50,727 bases of DNA from Clavulina sp. PMI_390. Its lineage: Eukaryota; Basidiomycota; Agaricomycetes; Cantharellales; Hydnaceae. The notes under the pieces were generated by a model. That model had not been told where the DNA came from and did no database searches. It worked only from the letters and a program-made list of their open reading frames with translations. Numbering within the stretch: the stretch's first letter is position 1; every line of letters starts with the position of its first letter. The position numbers and the translations under genes are program-made. Location of the stretch: positions 21,006 through 71,732 of the forward strand of contig WIDE01000138.1 in assembly GCA_015039315.1 (NCBI GenBank). Reading direction: 5' to 3'. Shown here one piece after another: positions 33,655 to 44,485 of this stretch.

Positions 33655-34724
33655 ATATGCTGTGGAGTCCGACGACAGTGATGATGAATTCGAGTCCACC
33701 AGAAGCACCAATTTGAGAATTGCAGAGCCCGTTGTTACTCTTCCTGAAACAATCTCTCAGAAGACCTTTCCCAGCTCGACCCTAGTGGTTGTCATAGGCC
33801 ATGCTGGAGATCAATGGCTTGAAGGCGTGTCGCCCAGCCCGGCCTTTGAGCCCATCGCCATGAATGGAACGGAGGTGTGTGTGACCTAACTACCCAAATC
33901 ACGGCCAATCGTTATTATCATCGTGACCCTTTACGCTGATTCGATAGATCGGCGGGCTGGACTCGAAAAGCTATCAACGAACTATTCTTGTCCATATTAC
34001 TCATGACCTGCCGTCCCTCCACGCCGTCACGCTCAGTGCAGCACTCGCAAGGCTGGGTCCTTCTGCGTAAGTCAGCCAATGCCCAAACTCTCCGGTAAAC
34101 TCAACAGAAACCCCCCTTCCATTATCCCTGCTGTTTTCTCCAGCCTCATTGTGCTCGACACGTATCCTGGGCCATCGTACATCTCCTCTCAGCCGTATAG
34201 CCCGCTCAACTTGCCGGTTCGCTTCTTGGGATCCACAACCACAAACCTGAAACCTCCCTCTGTGCGTCTTTTATTCTTCACTAATCCGCATTTCTCCTCA
34301 TATCAACCATTCGTGGGGCCTCTTTCACGTCTACTTGCGCGCTATGTGGCGATAGACTCCCACCCTCCAGCATTTCGAACCACCAAACCTTATTCAAGGT
34401 CTCTCCGCCGCGCTGATAGGCCGCCTTGAATCCGACAAACTTTCTCGCGCCGATGGCACTAGCATGGGACAAGTCATTCTTCTCCCATCGTTACGCATTC
34501 CTCCCCCTCCTCCACGCAAAGAGCCCCGTCCAGTCCTTAGCTCACTAGCCTCAAGTGACGAGTGGACGGATGGTATGTTAGGGAGTGTTGCTCCCTTGAT
34601 TGGGTCACATATCCCGTGGGATCCCGCCACCCGAAGCCTCGCGCGGAAGCAAAGCGGTGCGCCAGGTGCGGCGTCCAAAGGATTTAGAAGGAGTGCCGCA
34701 GGAGACGTAGGGATGTACGTCTAG
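33655..34724 (+). CDS. PAC1-like proteasome assembly chaperone, 5' exon missing from model
   Basis: Exons 33655-33874, 33948-34066, 34144-34261 and 34371-34724 give about 270 residues. The first listed exon opens with an acceptor (CCCAG) and phase 2, so at least one short upstream exon with the ATG exists that I could not place. The order of segments matches fungal PAC1/PSMG1-like proteins: YAVESDDSDDEF acidic start, TLVVVIGHAGDQWLEGV, RTILVHITHDLPS, SLIVLDTYPGPSYIS, PNLIQGLSAALIGRL, and VILLPSLRIPPPPPRKE. PAC1 pairs with PAC2 to guide assembly of the 20S proteasome alpha ring. The match is by pattern and from memory of the family, so the family call is moderate; the exon structure is firmer. 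Confidence 0.6.
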
Positions 34725-35093
34725 GCTGACCTTAGGGCGGAATGCTGCACATTTATCCCCCCAGCCTGTGTCCTACAGAGGTCATGTACCACGTCTGCCC
34801 GTAGTGGCTGTGACTACCTATACCATCCCAACCCGGTCTTCAATCCAAGACCTTAAAAAATGTACGAATTACTAGTATTTCTGTGCTAACAAACGGGCAT
34901 ATCCTCAGCCTGTATCTGTAAATATGCACGCAGTCATTTGGGTTGTGCTGACTGAATGCACCCCCACGCTTAAGCGCCGGGATTCGAATTGACTTCAAAA
35001 GTGACAGAGCGGCGCAGTTCTCTCCCTCCACCACCACCTCGTCACGACCGTTTCCATCCTCGTTTTCTTTCTTTTCTTTTGACGAAGTCGACG
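34725..35093. promoter_or_regulatory. intergenic, upstream of the C9-methyltransferase gene
   Basis: 369 bases between two plus-strand genes. The last 80 bases are strongly pyrimidine-rich (TTTTCTTTCTTTTC near 35063-35080), a typical fungal promoter or leader. No TATA box is clear. Confidence 0.4.
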
Positions 35094-37091
35094 ATGGTGC
35101 GCCTCACGGACGTACCAACAATCAAAAATGCACCGCTGCCCGCGGAAGGCAATGGGTCGTTCTCCAACCCCATCCTCGCCGCGCTGGTATTGGTCGTGCC
35201 GTGGCTGGTCAAGCGCCTTATCCCCTTCGTCAACCGTGGAGGATGGCTCACCTACTGGTTCTTCGTCGCCGTGCTCGGTGTGCCGGTCACCGTCGGGTAC
35301 TGGACCGTCATGAGCCACTATGGGCCGAGGGTCAACGAGAAGGTCGTGCTCCCCAACAAGCCTGCCAGCGAGTACTACGAAATCAAGGACTCCGACCTGA
35401 AGCACCAATGGGGCTTCTCCAAGGAGAAGATGCCTATGCAGATCTGGTACGACGCGTATTTCGACGGCAAAATTGATATCAAGGGTTCGTCCAAATTTTT
35501 CCACTCGAAAAAGTCAATTCAAGTGGCGCAACATCCCTGACACGTCTGTCCTCCCCGCTCATGAATACTTCTTCGTTCACTCTAACTACAGGTGATATGC
35601 TCGACACTCTCGAGTACCGTTGGGACTGGGCGTCGTTCGGCTTCACCGTCGACCTGTTCAAATACGTCTTCCTCAACCTCATCCCTGACGTCGTTCTCCA
35701 CACCCAAAAGCAAGACGAGGATCAGATCCGTGACAACTATGACCGTAAGCATCGCTCTCTCAACACCTTTCTTGTTCAACAGTCATGCATTGGAATTTTT
35801 GTGCTTGATTCGCCCATATGACACCATACATGTCAACTTACCAATACATTTTTCCCTCACATATTCTATGCGTTATCTTTTCGCTACACAGGAGGCAATG
35901 ACTTCTACAACTGGTTCCTCGGTCCCCGTATGATCTACACCTCTGGTATCGTCACGGACATCACCCGCGAGGAGACCCTCGAGGAGCTCCAGGACAACAA
36001 GCTCCGTATCGTCTGCGAGAAGCTCAACCTGCAACCTGGCGATACCCTCCTCGACATCGGATGTGGCTGGGGCACTCTCGTCGCCTTCGCTGCCAAGAAC
36101 TACGGTGTGAATGCCACTGGTGTCACCCTCGCCAAGGAGCAAGCTGCGTTCGGCAACCAGAGGATCAAGGATAACGGCTTGACCCCCGACCAGGCCAGGA
36201 TCCTTTGCTGCGACTACCGTGATATTCCTCGTGACCAGAAGTTCACCAAGATTGTTTCTTTGGAGATGGCCGAGGTATTTTCACTTTGCTCCCTTCTCCT
36301 TGTTCGTCCTTGTTCACCCGCCTCTCTTAGCACGTTGGCATTCGTCGTTACAGCACCTTCCTCAACGAGGTCGAGTCTCTCCTCGACGATGACGGACTCT
36401 TCCTCTTCCAGGTCGCTGGTCTCCGAACCAACTGGCAATTCCATGATCTCGTCTGGTGAGTCTTACTTGCCCTATTCTGAGTGTTTGACCACCAGGTCGC
36501 TGATGCAGATTTTATCCTCAAGGGGCCTATTCATGAACAAGTACATCTTCCCTGGTGCTGATGCCTCGTGCGCACTCAACTGGGTCGTCAACAAGGTTCG
36601 TGTCCACGCTTTCGTGCATCATCACACGCGATCCTCAACAACATGTGCCCATTTGATAGCTCGAGAACGCTGGCTTTGAGATGAAGTCCATTGATGTCTT
36701 GGGTGTTCACTACTCTGCTACCATCTACCGCTGGTACAAGAACTGGATTTCCAACGAGGATAAGGTTGTTGCCAAGTATGGCGTCAAGTACGTGGCTCAA
36801 ATACGACTGGTTAAGTGCTGTTCATTGACCTCATTTGATTCTTCTGCAGGCTTTACCGCATCTGGCTCTTCTTCCTCGCCTGGTCCGTGATTGTCGCCCG
36901 TGAGGGTGGATCCTCGCTCTTCCAGATCACCATGCACAAGAACCTCAATGCTTTCCACCGTATTGAGGGTGTGCCCACACACTCATCGCTGCATGGCTTC
37001 CCCAAGAGGGAGATTACGTATGTCTTCACGTCTTCTCCACTGATAAAAGGTCTCTTGCTAAATACACATCAATTGCAGGCCTATCGTCTAA
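35094..37091 (+). CDS. sphingolipid C9-methyltransferase
   Basis: Membrane enzyme that uses S-adenosylmethionine to add the C9 methyl branch to the sphingoid base of fungal glucosylceramides. Exons 35094-35484, 35592-35744, 35892-36274, 36331-36455, 36523-36595, 36660-36787, 36850-37017 and 37079-37091 give 477 residues. Two hydrophobic segments (NPILAALVLVVPWLV and WLTYWFFVAVLGVPVTVGYW) anchor the N-terminus. The cyclopropane-fatty-acid-synthase-like domain follows: QIRDNYDRGNDFYNWFLG, MIYTSG, SAM motif I LLDIGCGWGT (residues 234-243), VSLEMAEHVG, and MNKYIFPGAD. A third membrane segment, LYRIWLFFLAWSVIVAR, lies near the end. It closely follows characterised fungal C9-methyltransferases in order and length. 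The last exon is only 13 nt (TPIV and stop). Confidence 0.93.
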
Positions 37092-37941
37092 ACCCGATAT
37101 GCGTTGAAAGCTGGATGATGACGCTGTGATCATTTCCATGCCCTTAGGATGACGCTAATCACCCAGTGTTGTGTCTTCCACGAGAATGCACATGATTTCC
37201 CTAGCTTCATCCTTCCTTTTCAAGATATCTCCTCCGTTCCCCGTCCCCCTTCATCCCCGCCCCTTCTCTCCTGGTTCTTCCCTTGGGCTAGAGTTTCTCC
37301 GCTGTGGTATAGACTTGGCGAATCTTCATCATCCCCTTTACCACTACCCTGCATCTTTACTATTTCCCCCCTTAAAATACTTGTTCGTATATGACGAATG
37401 ACTTAGAATGACCACTTATTGAGCCTATCCTTCATATAATGCTTCCGTGGATGAAAGCCTTGTCGTCGACGCTGACAACATTTTCAGGTACAGAATTGGC
37501 GGCCGAGCGATTTGTTGCTGAGGGGTCCATTGCGGCTCCTTACAACCAGAATCATGAAACATAACCTATGCTAATAGGGGGAGTAGTGATTGTGTTCTGT
37601 AGCATATTCGCTGCTCGCTTTCTCAGAGTCTACTGAGAGGCGCACGCGCTGTCACGGTCTCCGCTCCCATCAAACTTATAAAATTTGATTGTCCATGCGT
37701 GCCTTTCTACGCACAGCAAGTCTTCATTGCGCTCGTAGCGCCTTGCGTGAGCCGTTGGCGGTGCGAAGAGGCGGTGACCGTCCACAGATCGCAGCAAAAA
37801 TAAAACAACTCCATCGTGACATACTGCGGCACCGAGAAATTGTCACACCCGAGGCAGTGTTTCAACCCGCTCACTCAGAAACTCTATAAAGCTCTTCTGC
37901 AATTCCATCATCCGCACTTGCTCTTCAGCTCTCCCGATAAC
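37092..37941. promoter_or_regulatory. intergenic region upstream of the PEF gene
   Basis: 850 bases containing the 3' region of the methyltransferase and the promoter of the penta-EF-hand gene. TATAAA-like sequence occurs near 37677-37683 and CTATAAAG at 37884-37891, the latter about 55 bases before the ATG and the better TATA candidate. No gene is seen. Confidence 0.45.
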
Positions 37942-39771
37942 ATGGCATACAATCAAGGTTACTAGCTCGGTCTGCCACACTAGATTATGGCTGACGATCT
38001 GCTGGATTGGCCCCGTCTACAGGATACGGATACAACCAGGGGTACAACCAAGGGTACAACAGCCGTGCAGGACCACCTCCTCCGGCCAATCACAACACAC
38101 GTCCTGGCGGAGCGCCTGGCGGTGGGGGGCCTGGCGGTTGGGCGCCCACGCGATACACCCAGATGCCTCAGGGCGCCGATCCCCAGCTTTGGGGGATGTT
38201 CACAGCAGTCGACCAGGATAGAAGCGGTACGCAGAGTCATTACACCTCATCGTCAGTTCATTAATGCCATCGATGGATATTGCATCCCTCGTTTACGTGC
38301 GTTTGAAGGTGCCATCGGTGTGAATGTATGTTATATTATTTTGCGTGGGCTGAACGACGTCATTATTGCGTCCTGGAGAACCCGATATTCAGATCGTGCA
38401 AGCTGACGTCGCTTTTTCGTACTGAAGGAGCTTCAAGGTGCCCTCAGGAATGGAGATTGGACAGCGTTTGACCTCGACACTGTACGTATCTCGTTATTTA
38501 TCCCCTGAGCGGAAAGGGATAGGATTATAGGCTGATGTCACATTTCCAGGTCAAACTCCTCATGTCGATTTTTGTGCGTCCCTCCCGAACTCTATCTCAG
38601 GCAAAGGCTAATTAACTTTATATGCTCTTCTGTAGGATGTCGACCGCTCTGGAACCATCGGCTTCAATGAATTCGCTGGTACACCATTTCATGCACTGTC
38701 ACTGCCGCCTTCGCAATTTCACGCTTGGAATTCTTTTAGGATTGTGGCAATATGTCAAAGACTGGCAGGGGTGAGTCTAATTAGGTCTATTTTCGTGTGT
38801 TCTGCCCAAACTCACTTGATTAATCCAGAGTCTTCGCGTTCGCCATTTTCCCATAACTTACTCATAAATCCACCTGACATTTGTGTTGTGTCCAGGGCGT
38901 TTGACTCTGATCGCTCAGGATCCATTGAAGGGGCTGAGTTGAAAAATGCCTTGAGCCAGTTCGGCTACAACCTCAGCCCCCAGCTCCTCCAGCTTGTGAT
39001 GGCAAAATATGGTGAGTGCTCCCCGCTTTCGATCTGCTCTGTCCATCTATCTCTCGCCACCTGGCCGGAATATCTTCCATCGCTTGGCTGTTGTCTCTAC
39101 CAACTGCTCTTTTCGATCTAGTGAACGACCAGTAGCTGACGCTTCGCCTCCCCCGTCCCCTTTCATCACTCTCTTCCTCTTTATTCGCCAACCCTTCGCG
39201 CCCACATCGGGAGACATTACTCAACAAGCCTCTCAAGTAGTTTCTAGCGATTTCCAGCAGCCGCCTCTCGGTATCACATTCGATCGTTTCGTGAGGGCGT
39301 GCGTAGTGATCAAGACGATGACGGAAGCGTTCCAGAAGGTGAGCGCATGTCATGCAGTCAGGAAAACTTAATCTGATACGAAGATTACAATTTAGCTGGA
39401 CACTGATCGTGATGGCTGGGTACAAATGTGAGCCTTTTTCCCGTGTCTAGTATACTCTCTGCTTTTCGCCCCTCCCTTTTTTGCGGTTCGACTTCCCGCA
39501 AGTCCCGTTCTGTTATCTTTTTCTTGGGATATTGGTGCCGAAGCGCTCGCTCGTTCTCGGCCCCTTCAGTTCCGCTTGATAACAAGCTTAGTTCTCGTGG
39601 CATTGCTTTGCTGGGGAGCCGCTACTTTCTCTACCGCTCACCCTCGGTTCGCGTTTCATCTGCGCGTCCAATGCTGACGATCTCTTATCTTGTCCTTATC
39701 ATCTCGGGTGCTTCTCAAACAACGACAGTAATTACGACCAGTTCATGCACACTGTTCTCAGCCTCCCTTGA
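37942..39771 (+). CDS. penta-EF-hand calcium-binding protein (ALG-2/peflin/Pef1-like)
   Basis: 233 residues from thirteen exons: 37942-37957, 38023-38226, 38309-38325, 38428-38481, 38550-38573, 38636-38678, 38740-38770, 38829-38837 (9 nt), 38896-39011, 39133-39154, 39248-39338, 39396-39427 and 39729-39771. The N-terminus is a Gly/Tyr/Asn/Pro tail with GYNQ repeats, as in peflin and ALG-2. EF loops: DQDRSGAIGVNE (EF1), DVDRSGTIGFNE (EF2), DSDRSGSIEGAE (EF3), a degenerate EF4 (GITFDRF), and DTDRDGWVQINY (EF5), which pairs molecules in this family. EF1-3 keep all calcium ligands. The family acts in ER-Golgi transport, membrane repair and, in yeast, calcium-dependent budding. The last intron is 301 nt, the others about 60-110 nt. 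Confidence 0.92.
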
Positions 39772-41180
39772 GCATATTGTTCAGGCGCACCGTCGCATGC
39801 AGGACGAATCAATAGTAAGCGGTTGCGGAGCTTCATTTATTACTCTACACAATACCGACAACCTAACTCACATTCATTTTACCTATCTAGCTTGGATGTC
39901 TTCTGGATTCACTCACTATCTCGCTCTATTTGTGTTGGTTGCGGCTCTTTGGCGTTATCGTGATAGCACTTGATAACCGCCTGGCTGATGCCAGCGCGAC
40001 ACGTCTCCATCCTTACTCCTCCAATGTTGTAAAGCAGAAAGCCCTCACCCATCTTGGTCTACGTTCCTCCCCCTTTTTTCGCGGTTTTTCCTTTCCATGG
40101 ACACTTGTTCTGCTTTGCTTCGCTCCGATAACTGATAAGCCCACCTCCCTGTTGTATTCATGTAACTCACTCGATGGAAATATTGATACGATATGCGTTT
40201 TGCATGTACCAATCGGACGGTGGGATCGGGTCTCTGATATCGGGATTAACTCTGGGCAAAATTGGCCGAAGCTTGGCACGAACGCTCCGCGCTGACCGTC
40301 TGAAAATGACACCACCCGCAGCCGAACGGGCCCACGTATGTGTGAATGCAGGGTCATCAAGTAGAATTGGAGTGTCTTTTTTTTTCATTTTGAATTTGTC
40401 ACTTTGCGTGTCCACGGCCGCACATGGTGCCGATAAGAGGAGCCGATCACATTGCCTAACGAGAGAAGTCTGTTTACTCCGAGAGGGCGATAACAATTCA
40501 GAGAAACAATTCAGTTTTCCCCACGCGCTTCTTTTTTCGTTTCTTTCGGAGGCCGCTATCTAATCTTTCGCAGCCACCAACGCGGCCGTCTGGGCGGCTG
40601 ACGTGCTTTTTTTTTTCGGCCTTGGGCTCGTCGGCGACTAGCCAGCGTCTCCTTATCTCTAGCGTAGTCGTGTGCATGTCGCGTATGCCGAACCCAATGA
40701 CGCCAAAGCAGTGTAGTTGCCGGGTGGGTAGGTGTAGCGTCACGGTTTGACAGAGAGCGCCATCCTACTGCAATATGACTAGGATACGGTGATTACATAT
40801 GCTGGCGTGTCGCTGCCGACATTTCCTGTGCTCATCGCGCGTACGTAACGTTAGGTTCGTTTAATTCGTCATTTACGAATGAGATTGGGTTATCTTTAGG
40901 CACATGCGTGAATACATATGGGAATCTGGTAGCGTCTAATCGCAGAACTGGTGACCTCTGCCACTACATGCACACGTTGATCTTCAACCTTGTCAGGTCA
41001 TACTTCGGGTGAATAGCGATATCGGACTCGGGCCCATATAATGCTCACATTCTGGCCAATGGGATAAGCTTTTCTTTCCCCCTCCCCTCTTCCTCCTCCT
41101 GCTAGTCCCTCCCTTTCTCTTAAGAGAAAACGTCTCCTTGAGCCAACGCGCCGGTCGCTCTAGTGAACGTCCCCGTGACC
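39772..41180. promoter_or_regulatory. 1.4-kb intergenic region
   Basis: No gene is seen between the PEF stop and the low-complexity gene. Short homopolymer tracts occur (T runs at 40377-40385 and 40609-40618). The last 100 bases before 41181 are CT-rich (41075-41120) with a TTAAGAGAAAACG stretch, typical of a promoter with a long 5' leader, as for regulatory genes. Confidence 0.4.
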
Positions 41181-43121
41181 ATGCCGCCCATCAGCGCTGC
41201 CGCGACTCGTCGTGGCGTCTATCTCGCCAACACTCCGTCTACCAACAGCTCTAGCTCCAACTCTGATTCGCCATCGCCGTTCACCTCCTCTTCCGCGTCC
41301 TCTACCACCTCCTCACCGTACCTCCCGCTCTCCACTGCACCTTCATCCTATACCCCGCCACTAATGACAGCCACCATTCCTAAACGCTCAACGATGGCCG
41401 CTCAACTCGCTCCGTCGAGTAACGGCATTGATCATTTACACGGAGTCTCAAAAGGCGGACGGAAGCGTCTCCCTCCCGCCCCATCCCTTAATGAGCTTTT
41501 GGGCTTGGCGGATGAATCAAGGGCGCTAGATACGCTCGGCGGCATTTACGGACGTGAGTTTCCTATCATTGCTATTCTCCGTCATGTGTGCATTGCGACT
41601 AACTTTTTTCCGATGGTTTGGGTGCATGTTTTTTGGTTTTTGAAAAACCAATCACGATCTTGTGTGAATAGTTGATATATCGGGACCTTCGAGAACTCAG
41701 TCCAAATCGGCGACAAATGCAATGCGATTCTTGCGTGAGCTCAAGTCGACAGATCCAGGTATGCTGGTTCGAAACGAAAAGTTGTTGGTAAGTCCTCCGA
41801 CTCTCCATTAAGACAACTTGACCTCTTACGATCCCATTCCTCTTTGTAGCTTGCAACAACGCTAGAGGAAGATTTCCGTGGACGACAACTCTTCCCTCGC
41901 AAATCCATTTCCTCTCACTCCCGTATGCCTCATAATCATTCATCTCAATCCTCTTCACGGACGACCACTCGCATTAATCACAATCACCCCCAGAATCCGG
42001 CCGAACAGCATGGCCTGCCTGCATCGTTCGCTGAGCTAGCTGCCTCGCCTTACTCAACTACTTCAACAGCCTCTCTCTCCACCACCCTCTCCGATGTTGC
42101 TACCCCATCTTCAAGTCCCTCTATGCCTCTTTCGAACCCATACGAGACGTACCACCACCACCATCATCATTCCAGTCAGCACTTCCAGCATCCTGCCGAG
42201 CCACCCATCCAAACACCCCAGCCACAATACGCTTTTGCCCCAGCTCAACACGCTCACCACCCCCAGATCCCTTCGCATCCAATCAAGCCGTTACCTGAAT
42301 CATTCGTAGGGGAAGACACCTTCGAATGGTCGTCATATGGTACCCATGAGCAGTGGGATCTCGCGGGGCCTCGGGGACCTGGGGCTGGAATGGATGGGAG
42401 TTCGTTGGGAGCGGGGATGGAGGGAGACGGAAATGAAACCTTCCCGATGCCTGACCTCGACTTTGATGTGGGGTTCTACCCGTCGTCGTTCGTCGCGGAA
42501 TCGCCTCTGGCGTACATGGCGCACCACAACATGAATGGGCACACACCGCACGCCGCCCCAATGAATAACAGCCATAGTAATAGTTGTGCTGGGAACACTT
42601 CATCGTCCAATACGTTTACACCTGTGCTGGGTCCTAGTAGTAATACCAATAGCCCTGGTGACTTCTCCTTTGGCTTTGACCGACTTCACCCATTCCAATC
42701 TCCCATCGACCGCGAGCAGCGCCATACTCAAATCCAACCTCAATCCGCACCCCTGCTTCCTCCTCCTGCTCTCCCGTTCCATCACCCACGCCCCTCCCAC
42801 CCGTCGTCGTCGGCATCTTTCATCCACGATGACTTTTCTATATTGCCTGACTCGCGGAGTCTTTCCAATTCACCCGTGACTCCTATCGCACGCACTCTTC
42901 CTTCGGGTCCCGTCCCACCAACAACTCACGATAAAAGCCACAACGGGCATGCAATTCCGGCGCGGCCTGCGAATCGCAAGGCCCCAGCGCCAAAAGTGAT
43001 CGAGATCCCATCTGGGGGGATGAACCTTAATGGGCGTGCTGCACCTCCTTCTGGAACAGGCGCGAGTGGTGGTTCTGCTGCTGCTTCTGGGGTAGCTACG
43101 AGGGGCAGGAGGGGACGGTGA
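41181..43121 (+). CDS. low-complexity protein with one conserved-looking block, function unknown
   Basis: Three exons, 41181-41553, 41672-41787 and 41850-43121, encode 586 residues. Most of the protein is Ser/Pro/His/Asn-rich and probably disordered. It includes a natural run of six histidines (YETYHHHHHHSS) and a basic end, RGRRGR. The only block that looks folded runs from about residue 92 to 195 and spans both introns: KGGRKRLPPAPSLNELLGL, DTLGGIYGLDIS, ATNAMRFLRELKSTDPGML, and LATTLEEDFRGRQLFPRK. Composition is that of a transcriptional or signalling regulator, but I see no DNA-binding domain, so this is only inference. No signal peptide or membrane segment. Confidence 0.75.
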
Positions 43122-44485
43122 TGCAGGCATCTCGATTCGTAGGGTTGAGGGTCGACTGGTTCTATCTAATCTAGCATCTGTAGCGAACGGTCTCCTTTCG
43201 CGCGAAATATTATCGGTTTCTCTCTCCATGCTTTTTGACCACGTTTGCGCATTTTGGACATGATGCATCTCATTTACCAGATCCCTGCTTATGATGCCCT
43301 TCCATGGAAAAGCAGCTGACTAGGTCCTCAGAAGCCACGGGAGGTTTAGTAGCGAACATGTTCTTCTCGCTTGTGATTGCTGCCCAAGCGACGAGCCTTT
43401 TCCTTCACACCATCACCATCAAGGCTCCTCCCTCTTGCACGGCATTTTTCGCGCTTTAATCCTTTGCTAAGTCTGCTGTAATCGGCATTGAACTTCCCTC
43501 GATCGAGCGCAAACCGATAAGCATGCCGATTCTGTCACCTCCCGATCTTCGGCCGATGCTAGTGTGACTGGGCGCGACACTCAGTTTTCTTTCCCTCAAT
43601 GAAGCAATAGTTTACTTTCTCGGCTGGTTATTAAGATCTGACATGCCTCGGCACCACTTAGTGGCCTTGTGTTGACTTCCTTTGGGTTATCGTACTATGG
43701 TATTGGACAATGGGTGAGGATACCCAGTGTTCTCTGCGCAGATATTCTGAGACTCTGCGATTACTGGGCTAGCAGAGGCTGACTGAAGGCACGAAGTGAT
43801 TGCCCTGCTCTTCATTCTTGGTCGCCTTAAGTCATATGATAGCTGTGGAGCAACATCCCATGCTCCACTGCTCGAATGTTTGCTGCCTCTCTGTCGCCTC
43901 TAGCGCGTCACCATCTATGGTCATTTGAGCCCCGATAGGTTCTAAACAACAGAAATACTTGACGCAATCCACACTTATAATGGATACCGGTCGATGGTGT
44001 GAGAGCTCCGCCCCCAGGTGTCACCTGCCACCCACCCCCTCTTGGGCAATCTACCTGTGTGTGCTGGTGAGTTATGCAGAGGTCCTTCACAAACCACAGC
44101 CTCTCCCCGATAGAGATGATCCTTCATCTGATCATCTCGCGGATTGGGCAACGAATCCATCCAAATCAATCCGTGGAACGAGGACCCTGACTAATTCAAC
44201 GAACTCGCTAATGGTCGGATCAAGCTGGTTCTTTTTAGAACGGAAAAGGCTCCTCGTAATTTCGAAAACTTTACATAACAGACTAGCATTGACCATGACA
44301 TAAGGTTAGGCTCATTCAAGTTGGTTTTGGAACGAGTGGGGCAACCCAATTGGGGTAGCCAAACAACTACCAACGCGTCGTCTATTTCAGTTGGAGATTT
44401 CAAGCGCAGCGAGATTTATCTTCTGGATTTCCGAAAGCCCAGCTTGCCTCTAGGGCCACTCGCTTCTATATCTACCCGAGGGCTC
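43122..44485. other. 1.36-kb intergenic region
   Basis: No supported gene. Open frames on the plus strand at about 43960-44300 and just before 44486 have no motif and no usable link to the gene downstream. The stretch presumably holds the 3' region of the low-complexity gene and the promoter of the triple-RRM gene. Confidence 0.4.

Noticed and set aside
34995..35504. 169-codon minus-strand open frame
   Set aside because: Antisense to the first exon of the sphingolipid C9-methyltransferase. It is explained by GC-rich third positions of that gene.
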